A stretch of DNA of 64,000 nt from Pleurodeles waltl (lineage: Eukaryota > Chordata > Amphibia > Caudata > Salamandridae). The position numbers were made by a program, and so were the translations under genes. Shown here in pieces: positions 11,266-23,062 of the stretch (its first letter is position 1; every line of letters starts with the position of its first letter). The notes beneath the pieces are model-generated. The model had not been told where the DNA came from. It saw only the letters and a program-made list of their open reading frames with translations, and made no database searches. The DNA lies in assembly GCF_031143425.1 (NCBI RefSeq), contig NC_090440.1, positions 342,553,844 through 342,617,843 on the forward strand, written 5' to 3'.

Positions 11266-12741
11266 TTAGAGCACCCACTCTATAAATGTTTCCAGAGTGA
11301 TAAGACCATAGGTCTCATAGCTGAGCATATCCTTCAGATCAGCAAAAGCATGAGACAGCTTAAAATGAATTGCTACATGCATCTTCCAATACTTATTTTT
11401 AAAGTCAGCTTCGAGGGAAAGGCAGCAGTAGTCGAGCGATCCCAGAGTTCGCACCATTCTAGCAAATACAGTGAAGCCTTAACATATCTAAGCCAGGGGA
11501 CACAAAGAGAGCAATCAGCTTTAACTACAGCTAGGTGGGCTTCAGTATATGAGGCAAGATCTAGAGTAGAACAGAGCAGTCTCCAGTACAGGAGAGGATA
11601 TAAAATGGGCTTCAGGGCCTATTCCCTTAATGTCCAAATCCTTAAAAAGAGGGAACAATAGGGTACTCGATGGTGGAGAAACAAGTTTTCTTAAAAAGGT
11701 ATTTTCGACTACAGATATTAATTGTGCTTTAGCATAGCCCCAGAGCTCCACACCATATAAAGTGGAACTAACAGCCTTGGTCTCATAGATCTGAAGTGCC
11801 GGGCGGATTGGTTTGGCATATGAGGTGCTAAAGTCCCTGACTAGAACTCCAGTGTAATGTTTTTGCTTCAATGTCCCATTGGTGAAACGGGATTTCTAGG
11901 GCAGATTTTCAGATATTATTGAACCAAGGTAAACAGATTTCACCTTTTCAAGCATTGTGCCTCCAAGAACTACCTTCCCTTTGTATGATTCATGGGGGTT
12001 AAACGTCATCAGTTTAGTTTTGGAGGTATTGAGCTCCCGTCCCCGAGAAACTCCTCAAATCAATTGAGGAGTTTCTGTAGATCACTAGGGTTCTTGGAGA
12101 TTGGGGGAGTGCCGTTTGCACACAACAACACAGGAACTTTATGTACACTTATACATGCTGCATCTGCCTCCACCATAGCTAAAAAGGAGACAATATAATT
12201 GATATACAATGAAAATAAAGTTGGAGCAAGGACATATCCCTGTTATATTCCCCTTTGTATTGGGATTTTGTCAGTAAGCTGCCCTTGATCACCCTACCTG
12301 ACATGTGCATAAGTATCCTTATGGAGGCTTACTAGTAAGGGGAGGCATTGCCAAGTTAAGAAGAACTTCTGACAGCTTATTGCGAGGTACTAAATCAAAC
12401 GCAGGTTTTAAATACACGAAAGCAACATAACGATTTCCTTTGCCAATTAAGACAGTTTTCCAATATAGAAGCAGGAATCTAAAGACTTGGTCAATAGTGG
12501 TCGTTTTTCTGTGAACCCCAGCTTGCAGATGGCTGAGAATGTCATGTTCAGATATCCAATCCTTGATCTTCCCCAAAAGGCAGTGGCATAAGTCTAATAA
12601 GCAGATAGACCTATATTTACAAGGAAAGGAACTATCACCCATTTTATGGATGGGTCTAACATTGGCACCGTTCCACAAATGAGGGATTGGTGCCCGCCCC
12701 ATTGCATTAGATATAAGGATAAATCTGGACCAGGCATCTAT
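11266..12741 (-). pseudogene. LINE-B ORF2, RT core and C-terminal part
   Basis: The frame at 12,702-12,319 carries RT motifs of the CR1/jockey/L2 group: an upstream W..A.V.PIHK segment, KYRSICLLDL (family: NYRPISLL), LSHLQAGVHRKTTTIDQ (family: QAGFR...ST.DQ) and VAFVYLKPAFDLVPR, in which the first catalytic Asp (family VDLKAAFD) is read as Tyr while the AFD Asp is kept. After a gap with no clear frame, 11,871-11,542 carries the post-RT motif STLYGVELWGY and 11,457-11,266 a C-terminal segment. The YADD region is not recognisable. The upstream half lies beyond the inserted L1 at 20,292-21,967. Non-functional. Confidence 0.7.
12727..12741. repeat. L1 target-site duplication, left copy
   Basis: GGACCAGGCATCTAT, identical to 20,277-20,291. 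It directly precedes the T-rich (poly-A complement) 3' end of the minus-strand L1. Confidence 0.95.
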
Positions 12742-12952
12742 TTTTTTATTTATTTTTTTACAATATCTTTTATTAATTTTTCAAATATGGGTTAACATTT
12801 CCATTTGCATAGTATTGAATACTCCCCAACTGTCCCCTCCCTCCCTCCTTACATCCAGCAACCATTAAATTTTTGTTTGTTTCCTAATGCATAATTGAGT
12901 ACTGTATAGTGAGTCCGTGTTTCTTCAGGTCATTAACTTCTTGTCATTTATT

Positions 12953-15900
12953 TTAAGAGGCTTCATCAGAGCTTAAATTTGATACGTTTTGTGAGTGGTC
13001 TGATTCTGGTTCTTCGGGGTATTTAAGATCATCTATTATTGTGTCCCATTGGCTTGCAGTATCTCTGGATCTCCTTCCTTGGACTGCCTCTCTATGTAAT
13101 ATACGTCCTTCTGTTTCCGTCCACTTTAATACTGCACTTAACCATCCTTGTATTTGAGGGCCGGTCGATGCTTTTCAGTGACTCGTTATTTCTCTTTTAG
13201 CTAGCAGTTATGCTAAATCGATAAATGTATTAGTTGTTTTTTTGTTGGCTGGGCGTGGAAAGTCCCCCAATAGTGCTGACATCGGGGAAGGTTGCAGTCT
13301 GTGTTCCGTTATCGTTTCCAAGGTTTTAAATACTTCTATCCAGTATGGGATTACCTGCTGGCATTTCCAAAGCATTTGCTCCAGGCCTGCTTCTGGTTCC
13401 TTGCATCTGGGGCAGTCATTTTTGTTGGAGGTGAACATTTTTGCCAGTCTACGGGGGGTGAGATATGCTCTATGGTAAATGTACATATTTATTAGTTTAA
13501 AACGAGCATTTCTTGATACTGGGTATATATGTGCGGAAATTCTATCCCATTGTTGTGGGTCTATCGTGGTCTCTAGTTCAGTTTGCCATTTAAGTCTAAG
13601 GCTATCTAGTTGGGCAAGGGTGGCTTGTTGTACTGTTTTGTATAGTGTAGATACCAAACCTCTATCTCCTCCTCGGGTACAAATAACTCTGCAGCCCTCA
13701 TGAATGGGTGGTTCTTGTGTTCCCTGTTTCCAGGTTCTTTGAATGGTTCTAGTTATTGCCGAGTATATTATGAATGTTCCTGGTGAAATATCAAATTGCG
13801 CATGTAATTCGGTGAAGGTCCTAAGTTGCCCGTTATGGTATAAGTCTCCCAGTGTGGTGATATTGTGTCTGATTAGTTTATTTAAACTGGTTAAGGCTTG
13901 GTTTCCTAACAGGCTTACTAGGTACATTATTGGAATGTCAGGTGCGTATGGAGTGTGTAGATGTGATCGTCTGACTACTCTTTCCCTGCAGAATTTGACG
14001 GCTTGCCAGTCTGGGGGCAGTGATATTTTTTTTTTCCCTCCTGGGGATATTAGCACTTCCAATAGTATATGGGATAACGATCTAGTATTATTCTGTGATT
14101 CCAAAATTGATGCATCCTCGCTTAGGAATCTTGCCAGCCATTGTAGTTGGCCTGCCCAGTAATAGGTTTCCATATCAGGGGCTGCAAGTCCACCCTCTAA
14201 GGTAGGTCTCTTGAGCGTATTCAGAGCTAGCCTGTGTCTGCCCGGTCCCCATATAAAGTTAGACATTATAGAGTTTAAATCATTAAATACTGTTTTGGGT
14301 ATGATTAGGGGAATGGTGGAGAAGAAATATAGAAATCTTGGAAGTACTATCATTTTTAATATTGCTACTCTTCCCGTAACTGTATATCAGTTTTAAGTTT
14401 CCTGATTGCGTGTATATGTTCCCGTCTAATAGGTCTGAGGGTTTGTGATATATATTGACGCTGAGATATCGGAATGTGGTGGGAGTGCAGGGTAGGCCTC
14501 TGGTATCAGTCATCATTTGGACTCCCTCTACTAATGGGAAGATTGAGGATTTCTTCCAGTTTATCTTAAGACCTGATGCCTCGCCGAAGCTCTCTAACAT
14601 GGCCATCGCCCCGGGGAGTTCTTTGTCTTTGTCTCCAAGGAAAATTAGCATATTGTCCGCATATAATGCAATATGGTGTCTCTGTGCTCCCACTAGTAGT
14701 CCCCCCATAGTGTACCCCTGATCTGGCCATTCTGGCCAGTGGTTCCACTGCTATGGCGAAGAGTAATGGGAATAGTGGGCAGCCTTGTCTGGTGCCTCTA
14801 CCAATTATATAGGAGTCTGAGATTATTTTGCCCGTACGTACCCGTGCTGTAGGTTTCGTGTAAAGCAGTTGCGTCCATTCCACAAACTCAGGCCTGAGGC
14901 CCAGCTTCAGCATTACTTTTCCCAGATAGTTCCATCGTAAACTATCAAATGCTTTCTCTATGTCTACGGAAATTATTGCGGCCCGTTGTTGAGATGGTGA
15001 ACTCGATTGAATAATTGATACTAGTCTCCATATATTGTGCGCGGTGTTGCACTTTGGAATAAATCCAGCTTGATCTTTATGGATTAATTGTGACATAAGG
15101 GGTAGCAATTGGGAAGCTAATATTTTACTAAGTATTTTGTAGTCTAGGTTTAACATGGAGAGAGGGCAGTATGAACGTACGTCTCTCATTGGTTTATTGG
15201 TTTTAGTAGAGGGATCATAATCGCCTCATTGGTGGTTAGAGGGAGGGCTTTCTTTTCTTTGGCTTCTTTAAATAGGTTACATAATTGTGGGGCAAGTTGT
15301 TCAAGGAATATACTATAGAACTCCACTGGGAGTCCATCTGCCCCAGGTACTTTCCCTCTAGCCATGTTTTGTATTGCAGTTCTAATCTCGGGTATCAAAA
15401 TAGGTTCCGCTAGGGCTAGTGTCTCTCTCTCCTCTAGCTGTGGGAGGTCGAGATCTTCTAGGGATTTTACTTGAGAGGAGGTTAGCAGTTCTGGGGGAAG
15501 GGCGTATAGTTGTGCATAATAGTTTGCAAATCTTTGATTAATTGCTTTTTGTTCAAATAGATGGCACCCATCTATGTCTTCTATTTCCATTATCATTGAT
15601 TGCTGTCTCGGGGGTGCCGCCATCCAGGCCAGGAGTGAGCTTGCTTTGTCCCCTTCTGTGTGTTGTCTATCTAGATATTTCTTATAGTCAAATTTACATA
15701 GTATTTCTGTGGCCTCCGCTACTTTCTCTTTAGTAGATGTGATGTCAGAGGCAATTTATGGGAGTTCGGGTCTCTGGCGCTCTAGTTCTCTAAGGGTTCT
15801 CTCGAGTTTTTGGATATCTTGTTCCAGTGATCTCCTCACCCCAACATTGTCTGCTATACATTTCCCTCGGATTACGGGTTTAAAAGTCTCCCATTCTATC

Positions 15901-16760
15901 ACCCTGCTAGTTGCTGTTCCCGTATTGATATTGAAAAAACCTTTGATGGATTCTGATATGGAGCTTTTGAATGCTACATCTTCCAGCATTTCCGCCCTTA
16001 GTCTCCACTTCGGAATACAGTTTCTTTCCCTCCCCCAGGGCAGTGAAATCATGAATGAGTTATGATCAGAGAGAGTACGACACAGATACTCTGCCGAGCA
16101 TACTCCACTTTGTAACTCGGGGGAGGCTAGGATTGTGTCTAGTCTAACATGTAGGTCATGAATTGTATAATGGAATGAGTAATCTCTGGTGATGGAGTGG
16201 ACACATCTCCAGCAGTCATTAAAACCCCATTGTGTTGCCAATCCGAAAATTGTTTAGCTGTTTTAATGGTTGGTGATCCCTGTAAGGGGGGGGGGTGATC
16301 TATCAAGCATAGGGTTCGCAATGCAATTAAAGTCTCCTCCTATTAGGGTGGCTTGGTAAAATTAGAGCATAGTTCCCTTGAGATCCTAGCTAGGAAGGAA
16401 CCTTGTTTCTGGTTTAGGGCATACACTCCTCCTATTATAATATCTCTCCCCGCTAGTCTTCCAGTGATCAGGACATAACGGCCCTCTTTATCGAGTATCT
16501 CTCTTTGGAAGGGGACTCCTTGGCGTATGTATCCAAATCAGTACTCCCCTGGCAAATGCTGAATAGGATGTTGCGAAAACCTGGCCTCGCCTGTGTTTCG
16601 TCAGAGCGATGATCTCTTGTTCCAGTAAGTGGGTTTCTTGTAATATTGCTATATGGGTGCCTCTCCTTTTAAGTTGGTTATAAATTTTATATCTTTTGTT
16701 CATATTGTTCAGGCCTCTAACATTCCAAGTAAGAATTTTGTATTTCAGGGGGGAATCCAT
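12953..16760 (-). pseudogene. L1 ORF2 (endonuclease-reverse transcriptase), broken
   Basis: Starts at ATG 16,760. Endonuclease motifs: TWNVRGLN and LQETHL near the start, GGDFN at about 16,330, RLDTILASPEL and LSDHN near 16,060. RT motifs: GADGLPVEF (15,330), AGFIPKCNTAHN, SVDIEKAFDSL, GTRQGCPL and, at about 14,660, ALYADNMLIF, where the family has YADD; the second catalytic Asp is Asn. The C-terminal domain with a cysteine/histidine-rich segment (CPRCKEPE...MLWKC) lies near 13,400. The frame read to 13,208 continues past stops to about 12,953. Frameshifts occur near 16,500, 15,190, 14,690 and 14,350. Family role: nicking DNA and target-primed reverse transcription in the nucleus. Confidence 0.9.
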
Positions 16761-17467
16761 ATTACACGGTCAAAGTGATGTGCGTTGTGACCTCCCTTCT
16801 CATCTTCTCCCAGGATCCTCTTTCTTCTTGCTTCCATACAGTACAAGGTGATTAGCATATTGGTGCTGGATATAGTTCCCCTGTTGTTCGAACGTGAATT
16901 TCCCCAACTCCCCCCCTCCCTACCCCGGGACCGGTATTTAGAACTATCCCTGTCCAAACTTTTGGAACTAAAATTGGTAACTATTGGGTAAGGCAGTGTA
17001 CCAGGGACTCAAAACCTATCTCTAGGTTGGGCCTCCAGGCCATGTACGTTCTATTATAGATCAAACATTTCAAGCATAGTTTTTGTCACATTTAGTTCAA
17101 TGACTCTAAGTATTAAGTTCCCTCGCAGAGAATGTTACAGTCTGTTGAAGCTAGGAGTCATTAGGTGATGTTAGTATTTAAATTGGAGTTCTCAACTGCT
17201 TCTTGTGGTTCCTGTATTTTGTTCATTTATTTGGAGGTATCTGGGTGACCTTTATTTTTGTGTTTTCCCCCGAGTTCTTGATATTTCGAGGATAAGAGAT
17301 CAAAAATGTTTTTCTAAGGACTTTGGTGTTACTTTTGGCATGCTGACTGAAGTGCCTTGGGAGGAAATGGATGTGTGGCCCGAGTTAGTCATGGTCAGAT
17401 AGTGATTCCAATGATCTCGTAATAGCCAGGTCTCCTCCACATATTATAGCTACGTTAGATACCGCTT

Positions 17468-18425
17468 CTAGTCTTTCTTTAGATGGTAGCTGGTCCAATC
17501 GTGTTCTTCTTGGGTTGCGGATGACTGCATCATTCCGTTGTTTTTTGGTCGCCGTCTGTCTTTTATTTGTGGAGGGGGTGCGGGCTGTTCCATATTTTCC
17601 AGCCAGTCCCACACCAGTTGGGGTGAAGTGAAGAAGTGAGTTCTATCTCCGTGTGTCACTCTTAATTTAGCTGGGAAGAGCATGGCATATTGGATTCCCA
17701 TGGTTCGAAGTCGTTTCTTGGTGGCTCTGAAGGACGCTCTTTGCTTCTGAGTTTCCTTGGTGAAGTCTGGAAACAGCATTATTCGTTGATTATCAAGCAT
17801 GATGTCTCCATTGAGTCTTGCCTGTGAGAGGATGTAGTCTCTATCTTTAAAGTGCAGTAGTTTGGCAACTAGTAGTCTTGGACCTTCTCCTGGAGGGGGG
17901 AGTCCGGTTGGCACCCTATGCGCTCTTTCGATTGCGAAAAAAAGGGGACAGCCCCTCTGGTGGGATTATTTGTTTTATCCAGTCTTCAAGGAATACTTCC
18001 ATGCCTTGTGTTCCATGTTCTGATTTTTCAGGGAGACCAACTATTTGAATGTTACTCCTTCAGGTGCGATTTTCAGTGTCCTCAGCTCTAGTTGCAGGCT
18101 GCCTCACTCTAGTTGTTAGTTTGTTCAGGTCAGTGGTGTAGGATTTTTGATCCGGAATCATTTGTTCCAGAGCTCTCTCGTTTACACTTACCCTATCTGA
18201 CAGTTTTCTATGGTCATCTCTTAAGAGCGAGAGGTCCGATATCAGGGAGTCTATTTTTTGTTCTAGTGCTTCTCGGGAGTCATTTATCGCTGTTAGTATC
18301 GTGTCCAGCGTGGTTTCTGAGGAAGGGGAGTCAATGTTTGTTGTTCCTGCTTGTGTTTGAGATACGGGTTGTACCAACGCCGTTTCCTCTCGTTCAGGGC
18401 CTTCTCTTTTCTTGGGTTTACCCAT
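17468..18425 (-). pseudogene. L1 ORF1 (RNA-binding coiled-coil protein), frameshifted
   Basis: Begins MGKPKKREGPEREE at 18,425 with a basic N-terminus, then a coiled coil (about residues 45-115: EALEQKIDSLISDL...). The RRM-like region follows at 18,060-17,930 (NIQIVGLPEKSE and LEDWIKQI) and the C-terminal domain at 17,914-17,468 (HFKDRDYILSQAR). This order matches Transposase_22-type L1 ORF1 proteins, which trimerise and bind L1 RNA. A stop and a frameshift lie between 17,914 and 18,060, the latter next to an 8-T run on the minus strand (17,936-17,943 region). It lies about 700 bp upstream of ORF2. Confidence 0.88.
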
Positions 18426-18579
18426 TTCGTAGTGTTCCGACTTGTTTTGCTTAGGGTGTCTGTGTATCTGAGTATTAGGTTACCCCTTGGTGGTGCTATA
18501 GTTCGTAATTATGCGGGTTGTAGGTCGGAGATAGTCCGTGGGCGTTCTGCGTTTCGGACTAGGGAGCTCTCTCTGTTAG

Positions 18580-20276
18580 TGTTGGATCAGTTCGCAACTT
18601 TTATTCAGTTGTACTCTATATCCCTGGATATTGGGTATTACGCTGCTGTAAGGTATTCCTGCTTTTCTCACTGGGGTAAGGTCTTCAGAGTTCCATTACC
18701 CTTAGATTCGCCGGATTCAGGGAGGGACGTTGCATTTCAGACTCTCCGTTCCTCCTTCGACTCTCTCAGATTCGGCTGCTCTCTTCGCACCCTATTTACG
18801 TCTCCCTCACTCCTCGAGATCTTATTTCCCTGGGTGCTGGGTGTTAAGCTGCTATAAGGTATTCCTACTTCTCCCTCTGGGGTAGGGTCTACAGTGTTCT
18901 TCCATCTCTCGTATCGCTAGAATTGAGGAGGGTCGCTGTGGTTCGGTCTCTCTGTGCCTCCCCAAACTCTCCCAAATCCAGTCGCTCACTTCTCTCCCCA
19001 CTCGCTCCTCATCTCCAACTCAATCCCTCGGTAGAAATGTTTTGTCAATTTCATCTCAGGGAGTACTCGTCGTTCGTGATGAAGCGTTTCGTTACTTTTA
19101 TTCAGTTGTATACTACTTCTCTAGGTGTAGGGTGTTAAGTTGCTGTAAGGTATTCCTGCTTCTCCCTCGTTGTAATTTAGCAGTGATTAGATTAAGCATT
19201 AGCAGAAGACATCTTGTATTTAGTAACTATTGTGAACATTTTGCGGAATCCATTTTGTATTCATGGTAGCCATTTTCTCTGCTACATGCTGCCATGTGCT
19301 CACCATGTGCTCTGTCCTACCTTTCTGTTAACTGCTCTTGAAATCTGCCTAGTGACAAGTTATATTTAGCATCTCTTACTTTCGCACATGCTCAGTAAGG
19401 TCTGCAGCTGTTAGTCCTTGGAAACTGTTAGCTCCTCCTACCTGTCGACTGTGCATTTTCCACATGACCTTACATGTATACAAGTCTTGTTTCCATAATT
19501 GTACCATCTCCTTTTAGCCCCTGTGTGGGTATAAAAGGACCATGCTCTCTCAGTTCAGTGTGCTACTTCAGACATTACCGTAGGGTGCTGTTTGAACTGT
19601 AGTACCACCTCATGAGGTTAATAAACTTTTGTCTTTTATTCCAGTTTCTGTGCCAACTTCTTCCTACATGGTCTGAGGACTTTGTGCAGAGAAAGGTGAA
19701 CCCCTTGCACTAGTAAGCCTTGATGAGGCTTACTTCAACACCTCTGGGGCAGGGTCTTCAGTGCTCCACCTCCCCTCATGTCGCCAGAATCAATGGAGGT
19801 CGTAGTGTTTCGGCTTCACCGCTCCCTTCCCGACCAATTCAGACCCAGCCGCTCCCTGTTTGGGCTTCACTTCTTTCCCGAGCCCTCGGTGGAGTCTTTT
19901 GCCAATTTTGAATTTTACCCCTTCTCCTCTTAAGGGCTGGAGGAGGGGGTGTATTGGGGTTTGCACTCACCGAGGGCTTCGGGGGATGTCCAGCGCTGCT
20001 CTGATCATCGCGGGAACATTTATTTTTTCAACGTGGACTTGCGGCCGTCATCTTGGATTTGCTGATCGGGATTTTCTTTTCTGGTTTTCTCCGTTATTTA
20101 GTGCTTATTTGGGTGTGCCATTCTCCTTGTATGTGCTCTGGATGTTCCAATTATCGAAACTCTGTTTCTGCAGTTGATTTAAGGCTATTTGACGTCAGGA
20201 TAATATCAGCCCCGGTGGACGCTGTTCGGAGCTCCGTGCTACGCGTGTAGCTCCATTGGTCGCCGGCCACGCCCCC
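18580..20276 (-). promoter_or_regulatory. L1 5' region with imperfect tandem monomers
   Basis: The motif GGTATTCCTGCTT (or close variants) recurs at about 18,651, 18,859 and 19,149, each followed by TCTCCCTCTGGGGTAGGGTC-like sequence and preceded by TTTATTCAGTTGTA-like sequence. This indicates about three diverged copies of a 200-290 bp unit. Tandem 5' monomers act as promoters in several L1 lineages; promoter activity here is inferred. The third copy is interrupted by the solo LTR at 19,169-19,740, and the monomer comparison gives the empty site. Confidence 0.65.
19169..19740 (+). mobile_element. Solo LTR (endogenous retrovirus-like), TSD CCTC
   Basis: A 572-bp insertion in an L1 monomer, bounded by CCTC at 19,165-19,168 and 19,741-19,744. 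It begins GTTGTAATTTAG and ends CTTCAACA (TGTTG/CAACA-type ends, the first T apparently lost). TATAAAAGG lies at 19,530-19,538 and AATAAA at 19,620-19,625, in the order promoter then polyadenylation signal on the plus strand. No internal coding region, so a solo LTR left by recombination. The 4-bp duplication fits gamma-type retroviral integration; the class assignment is tentative. Confidence 0.75.
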
Positions 20277-20291
20277 GGACCAGGCATCTAT
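20277..20291. repeat. L1 target-site duplication, right copy
   Basis: GGACCAGGCATCTAT, perfect match to 12,727-12,741, at the 5' end of the minus-strand L1. Confidence 0.95.
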
Positions 20292-21967
20292 GCCAATCAA
20301 AAATAAATCTGCCGAAACCATCCTGGCCAGCTGCCCTACCATGCTTGAGGGGGCCTATTTAATGCACAACTTCAGAAAGAATGAACAAATGTAGAGTTGG
20401 AGAATTTGGCAGTTGATCTATAATGGCGGGAACAGCCCAGTTCTGCTCATACACCACACTAGAAAGTATTGTTGACTGAGTATTGTTGACTGAAATGGTT
20501 AACCCACACTGATGGAGCAATATTAGTCCCTACGCGCAACACACCATTAGTAGGATCTCACACGGCCAAGGACCAAAATCTTACACAATCCTTATCAGAT
20601 GCAGTTTCATTCAGTGAAGCCCACCATTTCTCAACCTACATCCGCTTGGCTTACGGATGGCAACCTTGTAAGATTTTCTGCCTATAAAGATAGAAGCTAT
20701 ATCCTTCATTTCGATAGCTTTGATCAGTTGTTTATTTAAAACCCGGCAGTCCTTATTATACCAAGGATGTTTCCCTTTGAGACTTTTGCCACAAGAGTTA
20801 CCACCTACCATGAAATGGGCCACAATGCTTCCGAAACAAAGAACATGACATACAATCAATTGCACATTGTTAGTTGTGGAGCCCACCTCTGGTTGTGCCA
20901 GCCAAAACCTCAAGATAACATTGACAGAATGTAAAATATCAGGCCGGTCTACTAATTAATTTCACTTCAAATGTCTTTTGTCATTGGTCAATCTAATGTT
21001 CGTTAAGGGTATAGTGGGAATGCTAGGCACAGACATTTGGTCACATACGGCAAGCATTTGGACAGAGAGTGGACTGTGGTCACTCTCTATCCTCTCAACA
21101 ACTATTATATCAACGACCAAAGGCCACAATCTCAAATCAACTAAGCAATAATCAATTCTGCTTATATGATTAATTTTGTTATAAGTGTGACAGCCCTTAG
21201 CATCTGATTTGGTTCTACCATAAAGTGCTCTAAGCCCAAATTTCATAGTCAAGTCTTTTAACTGCACAGCTACTTGCGACCACCTATTGATAAGAGGGAT
21301 GTCTAGGGATGGAACACACCACATCCGATCTTCCTCATGCGTGAAAGTTCAATCATCCCAGTCGAAAGGCCCGAAAGTGACATTGAAGTCGCCTGCTACA
21401 ATGATTTTAAAATACAGGGGTGGTACTGCCTAAGAAATGCTTCCAACATGTAGAACGTGCTGGAAGGCAAGCCCCCCCAACCCCTATTGTATAGATATTA
21501 ATAATATTTATTACGTACTTTGACCCAAATGATAACTGAATGCCTAATATATCAAGAGAGTCAATGGGTAACTGTAATATGCACCCGTTTAATGTTGTTC
21601 TACCCCATGTGGTTTGACCACAAGAGGGTCTGCCCCTCTTGCTAGGAAGTTTTGGAATGTAAAAATTCAGAAACCCTGGCCGAAAGAACAGATCCAATGC
21701 CCATGTTTCCTGGAAAAGGCAGATATCGTAATTCTCCATAAATTGGTCAAGAGCTGGCGAGGAGGTAGTAGAACTTAAACCTGCCACATTCGAGGAGACA
21801 AGACACACCTCATCATTATGTGATGTCGGGTGCAACATAGATGTAATCGTGGCACCATTGGCTGGGTAATTAATTGACTGATTTGGCAATGTCTGGAAAG
21901 AACTGTCACAGATAGGAGAACTAATAGACTCAGGGGCAGAAGCAGGGGGAGCTACATTATGCAGCAC
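20292..21967 (-). pseudogene. LINE-B ORF2, endonuclease and N-terminal RT part
   Basis: On the minus strand: VCLVSSNVAGLS and ICLFQETW (about 21,820-21,710) are the first APE-type endonuclease motifs. NKINHISRIDYCLV (about 21,150) matches the RIDY motif and RIESDHSPLSVQ (about 21,090) the terminal SDH motif. A linker follows with HPWYNKDCRVLNKQLIKAI at about 20,760, a Trp/Cys pattern common in jockey/CR1-type ORF2 between endonuclease and RT. The last segment before the L1 (about 20,342-20,292) enters the RT domain and its frame matches the frame beyond the L1. Frameshifts lie near 21,400 and 20,950. Confidence 0.72.
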
Positions 21968-22019
21968 GGGAATCAGTGGTGAATGGGCTAGCGCAATCTC
22001 AGGTGAAGCACTGAGTCAG

Positions 22020-22770
22020 TCATTGTCATTTAAACCTGATGAACTACCCCCTAGATGACCATTGTAGTGTGTAGAGAGCCTCAGGTATTTGAAATGGATG
22101 CAGGAGTTCCTTGTGGACATGTTCTTGCATCTAAGGCCACTCTTGTCCCTGTGTGTCAGCTCGATCACATCATAAGGTATAGCAGGATCTGGTCTCCTAA
22201 CTGCCCTAGTTATGTCCTCATGGATCATAGATCGACAACCTCTCACATAATGTATCCAATGAATTGTCTTGTTTTTAGTGGGTTCTCCACTCTCTCTAGA
22301 TGCAGCGGGTGTAGCTTGGGTACATTGACCATCAAAACAGTATTTGTAAACTTGGGCATATCAAAAACAGAATCTCCCACATAATTAGAGATACCATTAT
22401 CTACAGGCCCAAAGGGTTGGCAGTGGTCTTGGCTCCTAAACCATGCCTGTGTCACTACAATTGAAGCCCAGCAAATATTCCCTAGCCTCCTGCCTGCTGG
22501 ACATTTGCCGACACACGGAGCCAAACTAGCACTAGCAGAGCCAGGCACAGGGATAAGACTCTTGCTAGCGACAGGCAAAGGAAAATTAGGCAACACAGAT
22601 AATGGACCAGGAGAACTGGACACAAGACCATGGGCACCAACAAGGTGAATCATCATGACCGATGAAGTCATCTGCCTAAACATAGAGATTAGTGTTGATA
22701 CCATAGATTTGAGCTCAGCCACCTCAGCCTTTAAATCTTGTATATGAAAGAGATGTTGAGACTCAGCCAT
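22020..22770 (-). pseudogene. LINE-B ORF1 with N-terminal coiled coil
   Basis: Begins MAESQHLFHIQDLKAEVAEL at 22,770; the first 40 residues have a heptad pattern suggesting a coiled coil. A Pro/Ser-rich linker follows, then a segment with VLMVNVPKLHP and, after a frameshift near 22,245, a basic region (MIHEDITRAVRRPD). Position upstream of the endonuclease and the coiled-coil plus basic C-terminus fit a LINE ORF1 nucleic-acid-binding protein. No zinc knuckle seen. Family membership is inferred mainly from position. Confidence 0.55.
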
Positions 22771-22976
22771 GTTGGGGTTTGACAGTTGTGACTATGGTCT
22801 CACCTGCTATAATATTGGTGACAGGGTCGTCATGTGTGCATAAGATGTCTCTTAGAGGACTAAAAAGGTTACTGTGAAGCAGGACATTACTGTCATCAAG
22901 GGACAATTTGTTTGCCCGCCTTGGTGTAGTGTGAGTGGCATGACCCGTCCCTTCCTTTTTCCTTCATGTGCACACA

Positions 22977-23060
22977 CCTGTAGGTCTTGTAGTTTAGACA
23001 TGTCAGGGATTTTCTTGCATTTCACCTTCAAATTTATAGAAGAACGCTCACCCTGAGCAG
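22977..23060. repeat. 84-bp direct repeat, copy 1
   Basis: CCTGTAGGTCTTGTAG... to ...CCTGAGCAG; about 92% identical by eye to 23,607-23,690. The two copies flank the 543-bp segment 23,063-23,605. Confidence 0.85.
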
Positions 23061-23062
23061 TA

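Larger units (their letters stand above)
12742..20276 (-). mobile_element. Near full-length L1 retrotransposon inside LINE-B
   Basis: A minus-strand L1 with perfect 15-bp target duplications, an A-rich 3' end (T-rich at 12,742-12,770 on the plus strand, with AATAAA-like signals), ORF2 (16,760-12,953), ORF1 (18,425-17,468), a long 5' region with about three imperfect promoter monomers, and a 5' end starting GGGGGCGTGGCCGGCGACC at 20,276. The 7.5 kb length includes a 572-bp solo LTR in the 5' region. ORF1 and ORF2 carry frameshifts and stops, so it is dead, but full 5' length and the perfect duplication indicate a relatively complete insertion. Confidence 0.92.
9643..22790 (-). mobile_element. 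LINE-B: jockey/CR1-like non-LTR retrotransposon, split by insertions
   Basis: Minus-strand LINE reconstructed from parts in order: ORF1 (22,770-22,020), APE endonuclease (21,967-20,962), linker (20,913-20,611), RT (to 20,292, then 12,741-12,319), post-RT region (about 11,870-11,266) and a 3' end with an ATTGATTGATTGATA tail at 9643-9660. It is interrupted by an L1 (12,742-20,276) and two MITEs (10,054-10,869; 10,881-11,024). Removing the L1 and one target copy leaves one continuous reading frame across the junction. The short repeat tail instead of poly(A) fits the CR1/L2/jockey group; the exact clade is not determined. The 5' boundary near 22,790 is an estimate, and linking the 9643 tail to the same copy is inference. 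Confidence 0.65.

Noticed and set aside
18113..18857. Plus-strand open frames of 113 and 168 codons
   Set aside because: They run antisense to L1 ORF1 and through the L1 5' monomers; no domain or splice context.
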